A stretch of 64,000 bases of DNA from Gammaproteobacteria bacterium (GCA_016125505.1 WGLP01000011.1:1-64000), one strand, 5' to 3'. Shown: positions 46,567-55,929, numbered from the stretch's first letter. Made by a program: numbers and translations. The notes: a model not told the origin generated them from the sequence alone.

Positions 46567-47547
46567 TTACGAGACCAGTTGTTTCGCGATTTTTAACGCG
46601 CCCAATAAGCCCACGTGGGTATTCATGATCACGTGCACGGGGATTGTTGCCAGCAGGTGTTGCATGGGCGGCTTGTCATTGAAGACCTGCAGGAATTCGT
46701 CGCTTTGCAGCATGCCGATGATTTTCGGTGCGATACCGCCGGCGAGATACACCCCGCCAGTGGCCTTGGCCACCAGGGCAAGGTTGGCGGCCTGCGCGGC
46801 GTAGATACGCACAAAGGACCTTACCGTGCGAACGGCCAGCGGCTCCTTGTAATGCAAGGCAAAATCCGTGATGGCCGCCGCCGGGTCCTGTTCCGTCATG
46901 GCCTGCGCCAGGCCGGCGTCGACGTTCTCCGACTGACGATAAAATTCGAAGATGCGCGTCAGTCCCTTGCCCGACAAAAAGGTTTCGTACGAAACACGAT
47001 CCACTTGTGCCTGCCAGTATTGTAATAAGGCAATCTCTTCACCGGTGCGTGGCGCAAAATCGACGTGACCGCCTTCGCCATCGATCACGACCAGTTGATC
47101 GTCAAAGGGTTTTACAATCGCCTGGCCAAGTCCGGTACCCGCCCCCAGGATAGCAATGGCCCCGTCGCGCTGGGCAACGGTCTGCTGTAATGTCACCAGA
47201 TCGGATTTGTCTAGTTCAGACAGGCCATGGGCGACGGCGGTAAAATCGTTGATCAGGGCGACACTGCCGATATTGAGCTGTTGCTGCAAATCATCGACTT
47301 CCAGCGCCCAGGGCAGATTGGTGATGCGTGCAAACTGTTTTTGCACCGGCCCCGCTACCGCGAAACAGGCGCTGGCCAGATGCGTGAGTTCGTGTGTTTG
47401 TAAATGGATCCGAACGATGTCTCGCAAATGCGCATATTCACCGCTGCGGTAATCCATCGCCGCCTGGACCGCCCATCCATCAGCCTGCCGTTGCGCCAGT
47501 TGCAGACGCGTTGATGTACCGCCTATATCACCCGCCAATACCCACAT
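46567..47547 (-). CDS. glk: Glucokinase
   Basis: 326 aa. It phosphorylates glucose using ATP. The N-terminal phosphate motif is GDIGGTSTRLQLA, with LINDFTAVAHGL, the GAGTGLGQAI loop and a VYLAGGIAPKI motif near the C-terminus, all of the Glk (ROK-independent) family. It overlaps the end of pgl by 20 bp. Together with the sucrose-cleaving enzyme at 51512 it can feed glucose to zwf. Confidence 0.95.
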   Translation of the reverse strand: MWVLAGDIGGTSTRLQLAQRQADGWAVQAAMDYRSGEYAHLRDIVRIHLQTHELTHLASACFAVAGPVQKQFARITNLPWALEVDDLQQQLNIGSVALINDFTAVAHGLSELDKSDLVTLQQTVAQRDGAIAILGAGTGLGQAIVKPFDDQLVVIDGEGGHVDFAPRTGEEIALLQYWQAQVDRVSYETFLSGKGLTRIFEFYRQSENVDAGLAQAMTEQDPAAAITDFALHYKEPLAVRTVRSFVRIYAAQAANLALVAKATGGVYLAGGIAPKIIGMLQSDEFLQVFNDKPPMQHLLATIPVHVIMNTHVGLLGALKIAKQLVS

Positions 47548-48298
47548 CGTTCTCGATTATCCTCTCTGCTGCTGCTATATCGACACACCATTCCACATGT
47601 TTGTTCCGAAGACCTTGTATGGGATATGCGTGTGCAGGCTCATGGAATACTTCAAACAAGACTTTGGCCTTGGCTGCGCCACTGACGAGAATCATCACGG
47701 CATCCGCGCGATCGATCACGGGATATGTCAGGCTGACACGCCATGTATTGAGCCTGGGGACAAATACCGCCGCAACATTTCGTTTTTGTTCCGCCAGGAT
47801 GTCGGTGTGCGGAAAAAGCGAGGCAGTATGGCCATCTTCCCCCATCCCCAACAGGATCAGATCAAAGCAGGGTCTGCCGTCACGCTGCGGCAAATATGAC
47901 AATTCATCGGCGTAACGATCCGCACACGCCTGCATATCATCACAGCCTGTGGGTATGGGATGAATCTGCGATGGTGGCACCGGCACATGCATCAATAATG
48001 TTTCCATCGCCATCCGATAGTTGGAATCCGGATGATCGTGCGGCACATTGCGTTCATCGCCAAAGTAAATATGTACCTTGTCCCACTGAACATGCTGACG
48101 GTTTTCCGCTGCCGACAGTGTCTGGTGGATATGTCGCGGTGTGGAACCGCCGGAAAGAGCGATATGGAAAGCCCCGTGCCGCGCAATGGCTGCTGCCGCC
48201 AGCGTGACAATACGTTGTGTTACCACCTGACTCAATGCGGTCATATCCGGCACAACCAGGATACGCTGATCGTGTAACAGAAAATCACGTGTCTGCAT
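47528..48298 (-). CDS. pgl: 6-phosphogluconolactonase
   Basis: 256 aa from the ATG at 48298; an upstream start at 48367 would give 279. It hydrolyses 6-phosphogluconolactone. The DevB-type sequence blocks HIALSGGSTPRHIHQTL, VHIYFGDERNVPHDHPDSNYRMA, and DLILLGMGEDGHTASLFPHT are complete. It is the first of the two minus-strand genes and is followed by glk. Confidence 0.95.
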   Translation of the reverse strand: MQTRDFLLHDQRILVVPDMTALSQVVTQRIVTLAAAAIARHGAFHIALSGGSTPRHIHQTLSAAENRQHVQWDKVHIYFGDERNVPHDHPDSNYRMAMETLLMHVPVPPSQIHPIPTGCDDMQACADRYADELSYLPQRDGRPCFDLILLGMGEDGHTASLFPHTDILAEQKRNVAAVFVPRLNTWRVSLTYPVIDRADAVMILVSGAAKAKVLFEVFHEPAHAYPIQGLRNKHVEWCVDIAAAERIIENDVGIGG

Positions 48299-48424
48299 GT
48301 GCCGCAGTTGCTCCCTGTGAGTAAGAATGTTACCGTAGTTAGATGTATCTATCGCTTGTCGAGCCACCCGTTTCCGTAGAGTGTAGCAGAACAGTTGCCA
48401 TAGAGCAGAATCCCTCTCGCGAAA

Positions 48425-49312
48425 ATGCAGCCTCCACTGCGTATGACAATTCGCATGCCTAGCATCCTATTATGCTGCGATCTGGACAGAACGGTGTTGC
48501 CTAACGGTAACGCGAATGAATCACCGGGCGTGCGCGATCTTTTTGCCAGTGTCATTAAAGAGGCAAATATCATCCTGGCATATGTCAGTGGCCGCGATCT
48601 GCATCTCTTGCAACAGGCGATCGCTGACTATCACATCCCGACACCTGCATACGCCATTGGCGATGTGGGGACGACGCTCTACCAGATAACAGACAACCAA
48701 TGGCAGGCACAGACGGATTGGTCCGATCATATCGGGGTGGATTGGCAGCAACATGATGCCGCGGCACTGCAAGAATATCTGGACGATTTACCTTATCTCA
48801 CACTCCAGGAACCGGAAAAACAAAACATCCACAAACTCAGTTATTACGTGAATTTATCCACCCCGGAACAAACCGCCGTCAGGGAAGTCCGCCAACATCT
48901 GGACGAACACCGGATTAAGGCAAATATTATTTACAGTATCGACGAAATTGCCGATTGCGGCCTGATCGATATTCTGCCGCAACGCGCTTCAAAATATCAC
49001 GCCATTGAATTCCTGATCGACCGCCTGGGACTGAGCAAAGAGGATACTGTCTTCGCCGGTGACAGCGGCAATGATTTGCCCGTCCTGATTAGTGATATTC
49101 CCGCCGTCCTGGTCAATAACGCCCTCGGCTCCATCAAAAACAACGCGCGGCGTATTGCCGATAAAAACGGATTGGCGCCACAACTCTATCTGGCACGCGG
49201 TGGTTTTTTTGGCCTCAACGGGAACTATTGCGCCGGTATACTCGAAGGTCTCGTCCATTTTCATCCGGAACTGCGACCATTGATCGCGAACTATGCGAGG
49301 TCATCCGGTTAG
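48425..49312 (+). CDS. spp: Sucrose-phosphate phosphatase (HAD family)
   Basis: 295 aa at most. ATGs at 48443 and 48455 would bring the active site closer to the N-terminus, as usual for the family. It removes phosphate from sucrose 6-phosphate. The HAD motif 1 is DLDRT (CCDLDRTVLP) with both catalytic Asp present. Motif 2 region is VSGRDLHLL, and motif 4 is GDSGNDLPVL. The following gene on the other strand is sucrose-phosphate synthase, whose own phosphatase-like domain has lost the catalytic Asp, so this enzyme probably performs the second step. Confidence 0.85.
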   Translation: MQPPLRMTIRMPSILLCCDLDRTVLPNGNANESPGVRDLFASVIKEANIILAYVSGRDLHLLQQAIADYHIPTPAYAIGDVGTTLYQITDNQWQAQTDWSDHIGVDWQQHDAAALQEYLDDLPYLTLQEPEKQNIHKLSYYVNLSTPEQTAVREVRQHLDEHRIKANIIYSIDEIADCGLIDILPQRASKYHAIEFLIDRLGLSKEDTVFAGDSGNDLPVLISDIPAVLVNNALGSIKNNARRIADKNGLAPQLYLARGGFFGLNGNYCAGILEGLVHFHPELRPLIANYARSSG

Positions 49313-49322
49313 CAGCATGCCA

Positions 49323-51479
49323 TCACACTGACGGGATCTGGATCGTGGAGAAAAACTGGTAGTGCGCGAATCCTTCCATGATGCCGCTGGCATATTTCCC
49401 TTCCGCAAAATAGATGCGCGGCTTGCCGCGTAACTTGCTCAATTCGGCACTGTGGTTGCCGACGACCACGCCCAGGGTATCGCCCAGCAGCATCTCCTCG
49501 TCGTTACCGGAATCGCCCACGACAAGAATATGTTCCAGCGGCACACCCCATTTGATGGAGAGATAGCGGATTGCCAGTCCCTTGGAAGCGCGGATCGGGA
49601 GCAAATCCAGAATCCGGGTCTCGCTGATCACAATCTTGGCATGCAAGTCGTTCATGCGTAACAAGCGTTTAATCTCGCGCGCGCTCGGCGTCACTTCCGG
49701 GTCGATATCGTAGCTCAGCTTGTAGCGGGTCTGTTCGTTGTCGGCCCGCGGTTTTGCGCCGGGCACACGCCGCATGATCTTGCTCAGCTTCCTGGGTTCC
49801 CAGCGATAGTCGATGTGATTCGCCCAATACGTGTCTTCCACGATACGTTGACCGTTGTGGCAGTAATGAATACACGTGCCGACGGAGGTGATCAAAATGT
49901 CCGGTATCGGCAGGGCCTTGCGCTTCATCAGGCGCAAGGCGCTGTCCAGGCTTCTGCCGGTGGCAATACCGTAGCCGATGTGGCGGCCGTGTTTGCGTAA
50001 CTGCCCCTGTAATTGCCGCAAGGCCTGATCGTCACCGAACAGTGCATTGTCCAAGGACGTGATCGCCAGACGATCCACCGTCGGCAAACGGGTCTTCGTG
50101 GAAGGCACACGCAGTTTACGGCGGCGCGTTGACCGCAATAATGATTCAATCAATTCCAGATAGCGTTGCGCATGCCCCGGCCAGGAATAATGCCGGTTGG
50201 CACCATCAACCCCGCTACGTGACCAGCGTTTCCAGCGCCGGTTATCCGACAAGGCATCAAGCAGTTTGCGTTGGATGTCCTTGATATTGTGCGGATCAAG
50301 CAAGAGGCCATTCGCGCAATAATGCAGGATCTCCTTTGGACCGCCATCGTTGGTCGCGACCAGCGGCAGTCCACTTGCGGCAGCCTCGATCAAGGTCAGA
50401 CCAAACGGCTCAGTCAAGGCAGGATTGATAAACACGCCATGGCGACGCGCCGCCAACCGATACATGTCCGGCACATCATCGCCCGTGTGATGTTTTGGAA
50501 AGGCGAATTTGCCGTACAAATCATACTTATCCATCAAGAACAGAATTTCTGTCAGCACGTCGCGCGGTCCTTTGTCCATGCCGCGTATCTCGTCGCGATT
50601 GCCGGCGACCACCACCAGATTCGCCTTCTCCTGCAAGGATGACGACTCGCCATAGGCGCGCACCAGTGATGCAATATTCTTGCGTTCGTCCGCGCGCGAC
50701 AGCGCCAGTATCATGGGTTTGAGTGGTTTATGCAGAAACCGGGCGATATCGCGCGCGAATGCGCTGTTGGTGTCATACAGACCCGGCGGATGGAAACGGC
50801 TCAAATCGACACCCGGCGGGATCACCTGCATGCGCTTGGGATGATAGTTATCGTATTCCGCATACTGTTCTTCGACTTCCTGCCGCGTACTGGCAACCAC
50901 AATGTCCGCCGTGCCTAGCACGATCTCCTCTGCCTCGATACGCGTACTGATATTGTATTGCTCTTCGAGCGCCGCCTGCCTGATGCCTTTGGCGCGCATT
51001 TGTTTTTGTTTTTCGAGTCCCAGGGAATGTCCCGTGTGAATTAACGGGACACCGAGCAGGCCCGCCAGGCGCGCCCCCACCAGGCCGGCGTCGGCGTAGT
51101 GGCTGTGAATCACATCCGGTACCTCCCCTACGCTACGCACGTGCTGGAGGGCGCGATCGATAAATTCCTGCAGGTGTGGCCACAGGACTTCCTTACGCAG
51201 GTATCGGCGCGGTCCACAATCAAGCCGTATCAGATGCGCCTTGTCGCTCAGGCGTTCTTCAGGCTTCGCATAATCGGGACCCACTTTGGGATCGTGAATG
51301 CGACGTGTCAGCAGATCGACACGTGCGACATTGGGATGGGCAGCAAGGGCACGCGCCAGTTCGACAACATACAGGACCTGTCCACCGGTATCAGCGTCCC
51401 GGCCCAGCTCCATGTTCTCGCCGCGAATCAGACCGTGCACGCTGATCAGCGTGATGTACAGTGGCTTGGACTCAGCCAT
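49323..51479 (-). CDS. sps: Sucrose-phosphate synthase with a degenerate phosphatase-like C-terminus
   Basis: 718 aa. The GT4 synthase region (about 1-455) has the donor and acceptor motifs HGLIRGENMELGRDADTGGQ and EPFGLTLIEAAASGLPLVAT (357-376). It makes sucrose 6-phosphate from UDP-glucose and fructose 6-phosphate. The C-terminal HAD domain (about 470-710) keeps VVGDSGNDEEML. In motif 1, however, the usual DxDxT reads SLDNAL (475-480), with Ser in place of the nucleophilic Asp. That domain is therefore unlikely to be a phosphatase. GGGAG precedes the start; the invertase diverges 32 bp away. Confidence 0.92.
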   Translation of the reverse strand: MAESKPLYITLISVHGLIRGENMELGRDADTGGQVLYVVELARALAAHPNVARVDLLTRRIHDPKVGPDYAKPEERLSDKAHLIRLDCGPRRYLRKEVLWPHLQEFIDRALQHVRSVGEVPDVIHSHYADAGLVGARLAGLLGVPLIHTGHSLGLEKQKQMRAKGIRQAALEEQYNISTRIEAEEIVLGTADIVVASTRQEVEEQYAEYDNYHPKRMQVIPPGVDLSRFHPPGLYDTNSAFARDIARFLHKPLKPMILALSRADERKNIASLVRAYGESSSLQEKANLVVVAGNRDEIRGMDKGPRDVLTEILFLMDKYDLYGKFAFPKHHTGDDVPDMYRLAARRHGVFINPALTEPFGLTLIEAAASGLPLVATNDGGPKEILHYCANGLLLDPHNIKDIQRKLLDALSDNRRWKRWSRSGVDGANRHYSWPGHAQRYLELIESLLRSTRRRKLRVPSTKTRLPTVDRLAITSLDNALFGDDQALRQLQGQLRKHGRHIGYGIATGRSLDSALRLMKRKALPIPDILITSVGTCIHYCHNGQRIVEDTYWANHIDYRWEPRKLSKIMRRVPGAKPRADNEQTRYKLSYDIDPEVTPSAREIKRLLRMNDLHAKIVISETRILDLLPIRASKGLAIRYLSIKWGVPLEHILVVGDSGNDEEMLLGDTLGVVVGNHSAELSKLRGKPRIYFAEGKYASGIMEGFAHYQFFSTIQIPSV

Positions 51480-51511
51480 GACGGGTACACGCTCCCTGCG
51501 CCTGCCTCGCT

Positions 51512-53092
51512 GTGGCCAGCGAAAAGTCAGCTAATATCAATACATCTCTCATTAATTTCTATCAAAATACTACGAATTCCTTAACAGATGGCCTAAGCTC
51601 GTCTGCAGGTGCTGATGCCATCACATACAATGCGCCCAAAGAATTGCGAAGACGCATTAAAAATCCGTACACTGACACCTTAACACGATTCATAGCGGCA
51701 GGTCTTGTGCGATTTATGGACACTCCCAACCTCTCAATAATGCAAACCATAAATTCGGCTTACGAGATCCTCGAACAGTCGATCATGTATCACAACGGAA
51801 ATGCCATTGGGACGTGTGCCGCCTTACACAGCCCGAGTCTTGCCGCAGAAAATTATAGCGACTGTTTCGTCCGGGATTTCGTCCCCTCTGCACTCGTTTT
51901 CCTCGCCGATGGCCGACCGGAAATTGTCAGTAATTTTCTGCAAACCGTGCTCGCGCTGCGTACGCGCAAACGCCTCGCGGCCGGACATGAAATCCAGCCC
52001 GGGGTCATGCCTGCGAGTTTCCGTGTCGTCCACGACGAACGCGGCGAAGAGATCGTACAGGCGGATTTCGGCGAACGCGCGATTGGCCGGGTCGCGCCGG
52101 TGGATTCCATGATGTGGTGGCTGATCCTGTTATATATCTATGAGAAGAACACAGGTGATGCCGCCTTGGCGAAGCGACCTGAATTCCAGAACACCATGGA
52201 ACAGATTCTGCACCTGTGTCTGCGCGACAGTTTTGAAGTTAGCCCGGCACTACTGGTGCCGGACGCCTGTACCATGATCGATCGACGCATGGGGATCTAC
52301 GGACACCCCATCGAGATCCAGGCCCTGTTCTATGGTGTGCTCCGTATCATCCATTCCCTGCTTGAAGTCACCGACGAACGTCAACAGAGTCTCATCAATG
52401 CGGCATTGATTCGCGAAAAGGCCCTGCTCAATTACGTGCGTATCTATTACTGGCTCGACCCCGAGCGGCTCAACGAAATTCATCGCTATACCACGGAAGA
52501 GTTTGGCATCGACAGCATCAACATTCTGAATATCTATCCTGAATCCATCCCGGATTGGGTGCCGGAGTGGTTACCGGATGAAGGCGGCTACCTGGTGGGG
52601 AATGTCGGGGCGGGCCGGATGGACTTCCGCTATTTTGCCCTGGGTAACTTCCTGTCGATCATGTTCGGTTTGACCTCGGACATGCAGGCTTCCCGCATCA
52701 TGAAGTTGTACGAAACCCGTTGGGACGATTTGGTTGGCGCGATGCCGGTCAAGGTGATCTATCCGGCATTACAGGGGGTGGAATGGCAGGTCATCACGGG
52801 CAGCGATCCGAAAAACGCGCCCTGGTCATATCACAATGGCGGTAACTGGCCTGCCCTGTTATGGCAGTTTGTCGCTGCGGCACAAAGGGCCGGGCGCGGG
52901 GATTTGGCTGAACGCGCGTTCAATATCGCCATCAATCGACTTAGACACAATGACTGGCCTGAATATTACGACGGACGTTACGGTCGCCTGATCGGTCGAC
53001 GCGCCAATTTCAAACAGGTCTGGTCAGCGACGTCGTTGATCCTCTCACACAAACTGCTCGACAACCCGACCTTGTTGAACCTGCTGCCGTGA
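51512..53092 (+). CDS. GH100 neutral/alkaline invertase
   Basis: 526 aa from a GTG at 51512, but a later start is possible, because the first 90 residues are AT-rich and poorly conserved-looking (candidates: TTG 51644, GTG 51707, ATG 51716). The catalytic (alpha/alpha)6 region has the family blocks NGNAIGTCAAL, ENYSDCFVRDFVPSALVFL, MWWLILLYIYEKNTG, YGHPIEIQALFYG and WSYHNGGNWPALLWQF. It hydrolyses sucrose to glucose and fructose in the cytoplasm. It lies divergent from sucrose-phosphate synthase, so synthesis and breakdown may share control. Confidence 0.88.
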   Translation: MASEKSANINTSLINFYQNTTNSLTDGLSSSAGADAITYNAPKELRRRIKNPYTDTLTRFIAAGLVRFMDTPNLSIMQTINSAYEILEQSIMYHNGNAIGTCAALHSPSLAAENYSDCFVRDFVPSALVFLADGRPEIVSNFLQTVLALRTRKRLAAGHEIQPGVMPASFRVVHDERGEEIVQADFGERAIGRVAPVDSMMWWLILLYIYEKNTGDAALAKRPEFQNTMEQILHLCLRDSFEVSPALLVPDACTMIDRRMGIYGHPIEIQALFYGVLRIIHSLLEVTDERQQSLINAALIREKALLNYVRIYYWLDPERLNEIHRYTTEEFGIDSINILNIYPESIPDWVPEWLPDEGGYLVGNVGAGRMDFRYFALGNFLSIMFGLTSDMQASRIMKLYETRWDDLVGAMPVKVIYPALQGVEWQVITGSDPKNAPWSYHNGGNWPALLWQFVAAAQRAGRGDLAERAFNIAINRLRHNDWPEYYDGRYGRLIGRRANFKQVWSATSLILSHKLLDNPTLLNLLP

Positions 53093-53099
53093 GTCCAGC

Positions 53100-53456
53100 A
53101 TGAAATTGTCACAAGCGGAAATCGAAGCACGTCTGGCGGAAGTTCGAAGCTCGTATATAAACAGCCTCACGGGGAAAGCCGATCAAATTCAGCAGCAGTG
53201 GTCCTCGCTAGGCAGGCAATGGCACAGAGAAACATTTCAGGCGCTTTATCACCTCCTGCATACGTTGGCCGGTTCTGCGGAGACCTTTGGTCTGGCAAAC
53301 ATCACGGCATCGGCAAGAACCCTGGTCGAACTGTGCCGACATCATGATAAAGACACGCCCTTTGCCGCAGAAGAATTTGCCAACATGACGCCGGATATCG
53401 AACGACTACTGACACAAATGCGCCAGGCGGTGACGGAACCAAAAAATCGCAGATAA
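53100..53456 (+). CDS. Histidine-containing phosphotransfer (HPt) domain protein
   Basis: 118 aa, all helical. The HPt motif HTLAGSAETFG places the phospho-His at 54, with Ala at the usual Lys position. No receiver or kinase domain is attached. It lies 7 bp after the invertase and probably shares its transcript. The receiver-only protein at 19324 is a possible partner, though it is distant. Confidence 0.8.
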   Translation: MKLSQAEIEARLAEVRSSYINSLTGKADQIQQQWSSLGRQWHRETFQALYHLLHTLAGSAETFGLANITASARTLVELCRHHDKDTPFAAEEFANMTPDIERLLTQMRQAVTEPKNRR

Positions 53457-53461
53457 AAAAA

Positions 53462-53482
53462 TGCCCTGTTTACACAGGGCAA
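53462..53482 (+). terminator. Terminator-like hairpin after the HPt gene
   Basis: GCCCTG and CAGGGC form a stem around TTTACA, seven nt after the HPt stop, preceded by a run of A. No long T-run follows on the plus strand, but the A-run would give one on the minus strand. A second small hairpin (TGCGCA-TCTC-TGCGCA) follows at about 53491. Confidence 0.55.
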
Positions 53483-53521
53483 GGGTGTGTTGCGCATCTC
53501 TGCGCAGGGGGAGGAATCATC

Positions 53522-53608
53522 ATGAAGTCTCACTACGGAGACAACTACCTAACGCTATTATTGTCGGCAAAGAATGCAGTGTGCTTTAGTGGAATTCGCA
53601 TATCCTGA
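53522..53608 (+). CDS. Possible 28-aa small ORF with strong ribosome site
   Basis: The ATG at 53522 lies seven nt after GGGGGAGGAA, the strongest Shine-Dalgarno-like sequence in the area. It encodes a 28-residue peptide beginning MKSHYGDNYLTLL and ends at TGA 53606-53608. No homologue is known to me. It lies between a hairpin and nhaD, so it may be a leader peptide, a small protein or coincidence. Confidence 0.35.
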   Translation: MKSHYGDNYLTLLLSAKNAVCFSGIRIS

Positions 53609-53709
53609 CAGTTTGTAACAAATAGCCATATTTTCTTGTAAGCATATGTTTTATTTGATACTTTACGCGCAAAATTTCGCCAGCCCACCCACAACGAGAC
53701 CACATACCC

Positions 53710-55152
53710 ATGAAATCCACGATTCGGTTCGCTATTCCCAGCCTCATTTTGATGCTGTTGGCACCTCTGGCCCTGGCGAGCGCCACCGGTGAAGCACACA
53801 GCGTGGACCTGACCCACACTACCTTCGGCATCATTTCGCTGTTGGTCTTTATCACCGCGTACGGCGTGGTCGTGAGCGAAGAGTTCTTGCATCTGCGCAA
53901 ATCCAAACCGATGATGATCGCCGCGGGGATCATCTGGGCCCTGGTCGCTATCGGTTATGTATTGCACGGCGACAACGAAACTGCCGGGATCGCGGTCCGC
54001 CACAACATTACCGAGTTCGCTGAATTGATGTTATTCCTGCTGGCAGCGATGACGTACATCAATACCATGGACGAACGCCAGATCTTCAAGGCCCTGCGCG
54101 CCTGGCTGATCAACAAGGGATTCACGCTGCGGCAGATCTTCTGGATTACCGGCCTGCTCGCCTTCTTCATCTCACCCGTTGCCGACAATCTCACGACAGC
54201 CTTGCTGATGGGGGCGGTGGTCCTGGCAGTTGCCCCGGACAATAAGAGCTTTATCGTCGTCGCCATGATCAATATCGTGGTTGCCGCCAATGCCGGTGGC
54301 GCCTACAGCCCGTTCGGTGATATCACGACACTCATGGTCTGGCAGAAGCAAAAAGCCAGTTTTTTCCAGTTCTTTGATTTATTCATCCCTTCACTGGTGA
54401 ACTGGCTGGTACCCGCCTTCCTGATGGCATTTAGCGTTCCCAAGTCACAACCCCACGGCTCAAAAGAGAAGGTTGATGTCCGCCCCGGTGGTTTCATGGT
54501 GGTTGCGCTGTTTATATTGACCATCTGTCTCGCTGTACTCGGCCATAACTACCTCAATCTGCCACCGGTGTTGGGGATGATGACCGGTATGGGTCTGCTC
54601 AAATTCTATGGTTTCTTTATTCGCCGCGCGGATCTCGCCTATTACCGTCAGCATCCCACGCCGGATCCGGAAATGCTGAGTGAGGAATTCCAGGATCACT
54701 TCAAACCCCGCCATCGGCCGTTTGATATTTTCATCAGTATGAAGCGGGCCGAGTGGGACACCCTGATGTTCTTTTACGGTGTCGTCCTGTGTGTTGGTGG
54801 CCTGGGCACAATCGGTTATCTCGCCTTGGCCTCCGAGAGCATGTATGGCGGACTCGGCGCCACCACGGCAAATGTCCTCATCGGCGTGCTCTCCGCCATC
54901 GTGGACAATATTCCGGTGATGTTTGCTGTGCTCACCATGGACCCGCACATGTCCATGCATGAGTGGCTGCTGGCGACGCTGACCGCTGGTGTCGGCGGTT
55001 CGATGCTATCGATTGGTTCTGCTGCCGGTGTCGGCTTAATGGGACAGGCGCGCGGAGTTTATACCTTCTTTGCCCATCTGCGCTGGAGTTGGGCGATTGT
55101 CCTCGGCTACGCCGCCAGCATCTGGGCCCATATGCTGGTCAACGGGCCCTAA
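53710..55152 (+). CDS. nhaD: Sodium:proton antiporter NhaD
   Basis: 480 aa. A cleavable or first-helix signal (1-24) precedes about 11-12 membrane helices. NhaD hallmarks are visible: HNITEFAELMLFLLAAMTYI, SPVADNLTTALLMGAVV, ANAGGAYSPFGDITTLMVW and AIVDNIPVMFAVLTM. It exchanges Na or Li for protons at the inner membrane and is common in marine or saline-alkaline bacteria. It converges on dnaQ with a 4-bp overlap. Confidence 0.95.
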   Translation: MKSTIRFAIPSLILMLLAPLALASATGEAHSVDLTHTTFGIISLLVFITAYGVVVSEEFLHLRKSKPMMIAAGIIWALVAIGYVLHGDNETAGIAVRHNITEFAELMLFLLAAMTYINTMDERQIFKALRAWLINKGFTLRQIFWITGLLAFFISPVADNLTTALLMGAVVLAVAPDNKSFIVVAMINIVVAANAGGAYSPFGDITTLMVWQKQKASFFQFFDLFIPSLVNWLVPAFLMAFSVPKSQPHGSKEKVDVRPGGFMVVALFILTICLAVLGHNYLNLPPVLGMMTGMGLLKFYGFFIRRADLAYYRQHPTPDPEMLSEEFQDHFKPRHRPFDIFISMKRAEWDTLMFFYGVVLCVGGLGTIGYLALASESMYGGLGATTANVLIGVLSAIVDNIPVMFAVLTMDPHMSMHEWLLATLTAGVGGSMLSIGSAAGVGLMGQARGVYTFFAHLRWSWAIVLGYAASIWAHMLVNGP

Positions 55153-55880
55153 ACACTCTCGGGATTCGGCTCCAGCTGTTGCCAGACCGCCGGTGCACCC
55201 GCAGCTTTTGCGATCGCCTCCAGGCGTTTGCTGTGTGCCGCCAACTCGACGGCATCCGCAGGGATAACCCGTAGCGCCGGCCGATCGGCACGGATCTGCG
55301 TATCACGTTGTTTACCGGCGCCCGTCCCCAGTGTTTCCTGCGCTCCCAGGCTCAGGCTCGCCTGGCCACCCGTCATCGCAAGATAGACCTCAGCCAGGAT
55401 CTCGGCGTCGAGTAAGGCACCATGCAGATCACGCTGTGAGTTATCGACTGCGTAGCGCCTGCACAGTGCATCCAGGTTATTTTTCTGCCCCGGGTGGAGC
55501 TTGCGGGCCATCTGCAGGGTATCCGTGACCGGACAGGCTTTACTGATCCCCACCCACTTCGGATTCACCCGGGTGAATTCGGCATCCAGGAACCCGACAT
55601 CGAATGGCGCGTTGTGAATAATCAGCTCCGCGTCTTTCAGGAAATTCAACAGGTCTGAGGAAATCTCGGCGAAGCGCGGTTTATCGGCCAGAAATTGATT
55701 GGTAATGCCGTGCACCTCGACGGCACCCGGGTCAATCTCGCGGTCGGGATTCAGATAGAAATGAAACCGGTTTTGGGTCAGGCGGCGATTCAGGAGCTCG
55801 ATGCAACCGACCTCGATGATACGGTGACCTTCCGCCACTTCCAGACCCGTCGTTTCCGTATCAAGGACGATCTGCCGCAC
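55149..55880 (-). CDS. dnaQ: DNA polymerase III epsilon subunit (proofreading exonuclease)
   Basis: 243 aa from a GTG start with AAGGAG about 9 nt upstream. The exonuclease motifs are D7-T-E9 (VLDTETTGL), HNAPFDVGFLD and the Exo III HGALLDAE segment. The C-terminal end contains the polymerase-binding tail. It proofreads replication errors. Adjacent to rnhA, as in other Gammaproteobacteria, but here both are on the same strand. Confidence 0.96.
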   Translation of the reverse strand: MRQIVLDTETTGLEVAEGHRIIEVGCIELLNRRLTQNRFHFYLNPDREIDPGAVEVHGITNQFLADKPRFAEISSDLLNFLKDAELIIHNAPFDVGFLDAEFTRVNPKWVGISKACPVTDTLQMARKLHPGQKNNLDALCRRYAVDNSQRDLHGALLDAEILAEVYLAMTGGQASLSLGAQETLGTGAGKQRDTQIRADRPALRVIPADAVELAAHSKRLEAIAKAAGAPAVWQQLEPNPESV

Positions 55881-55897
55881 CTGGAATCTCCTTTAAT

Positions 55898-55916
55898 ATT
55901 ACTTTAATAAAGTAAT
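55898..55916. repeat. AT-rich perfect dyad between rnhA and dnaQ
   Basis: ATTACTTTA and TAAAGTAAT flank a central A. It overlaps the leader of dnaQ just upstream of its Shine-Dalgarno sequence. It may be an operator or a weak processing hairpin. Confidence 0.35.
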
Positions 55917-55929
55917 TCATCTCATTGTT

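Noticed and set aside
53545-54003. Minus-strand frame spanning the nhaD start
   Set aside because: It overlaps the well-supported nhaD N-terminus and has no recognisable product.
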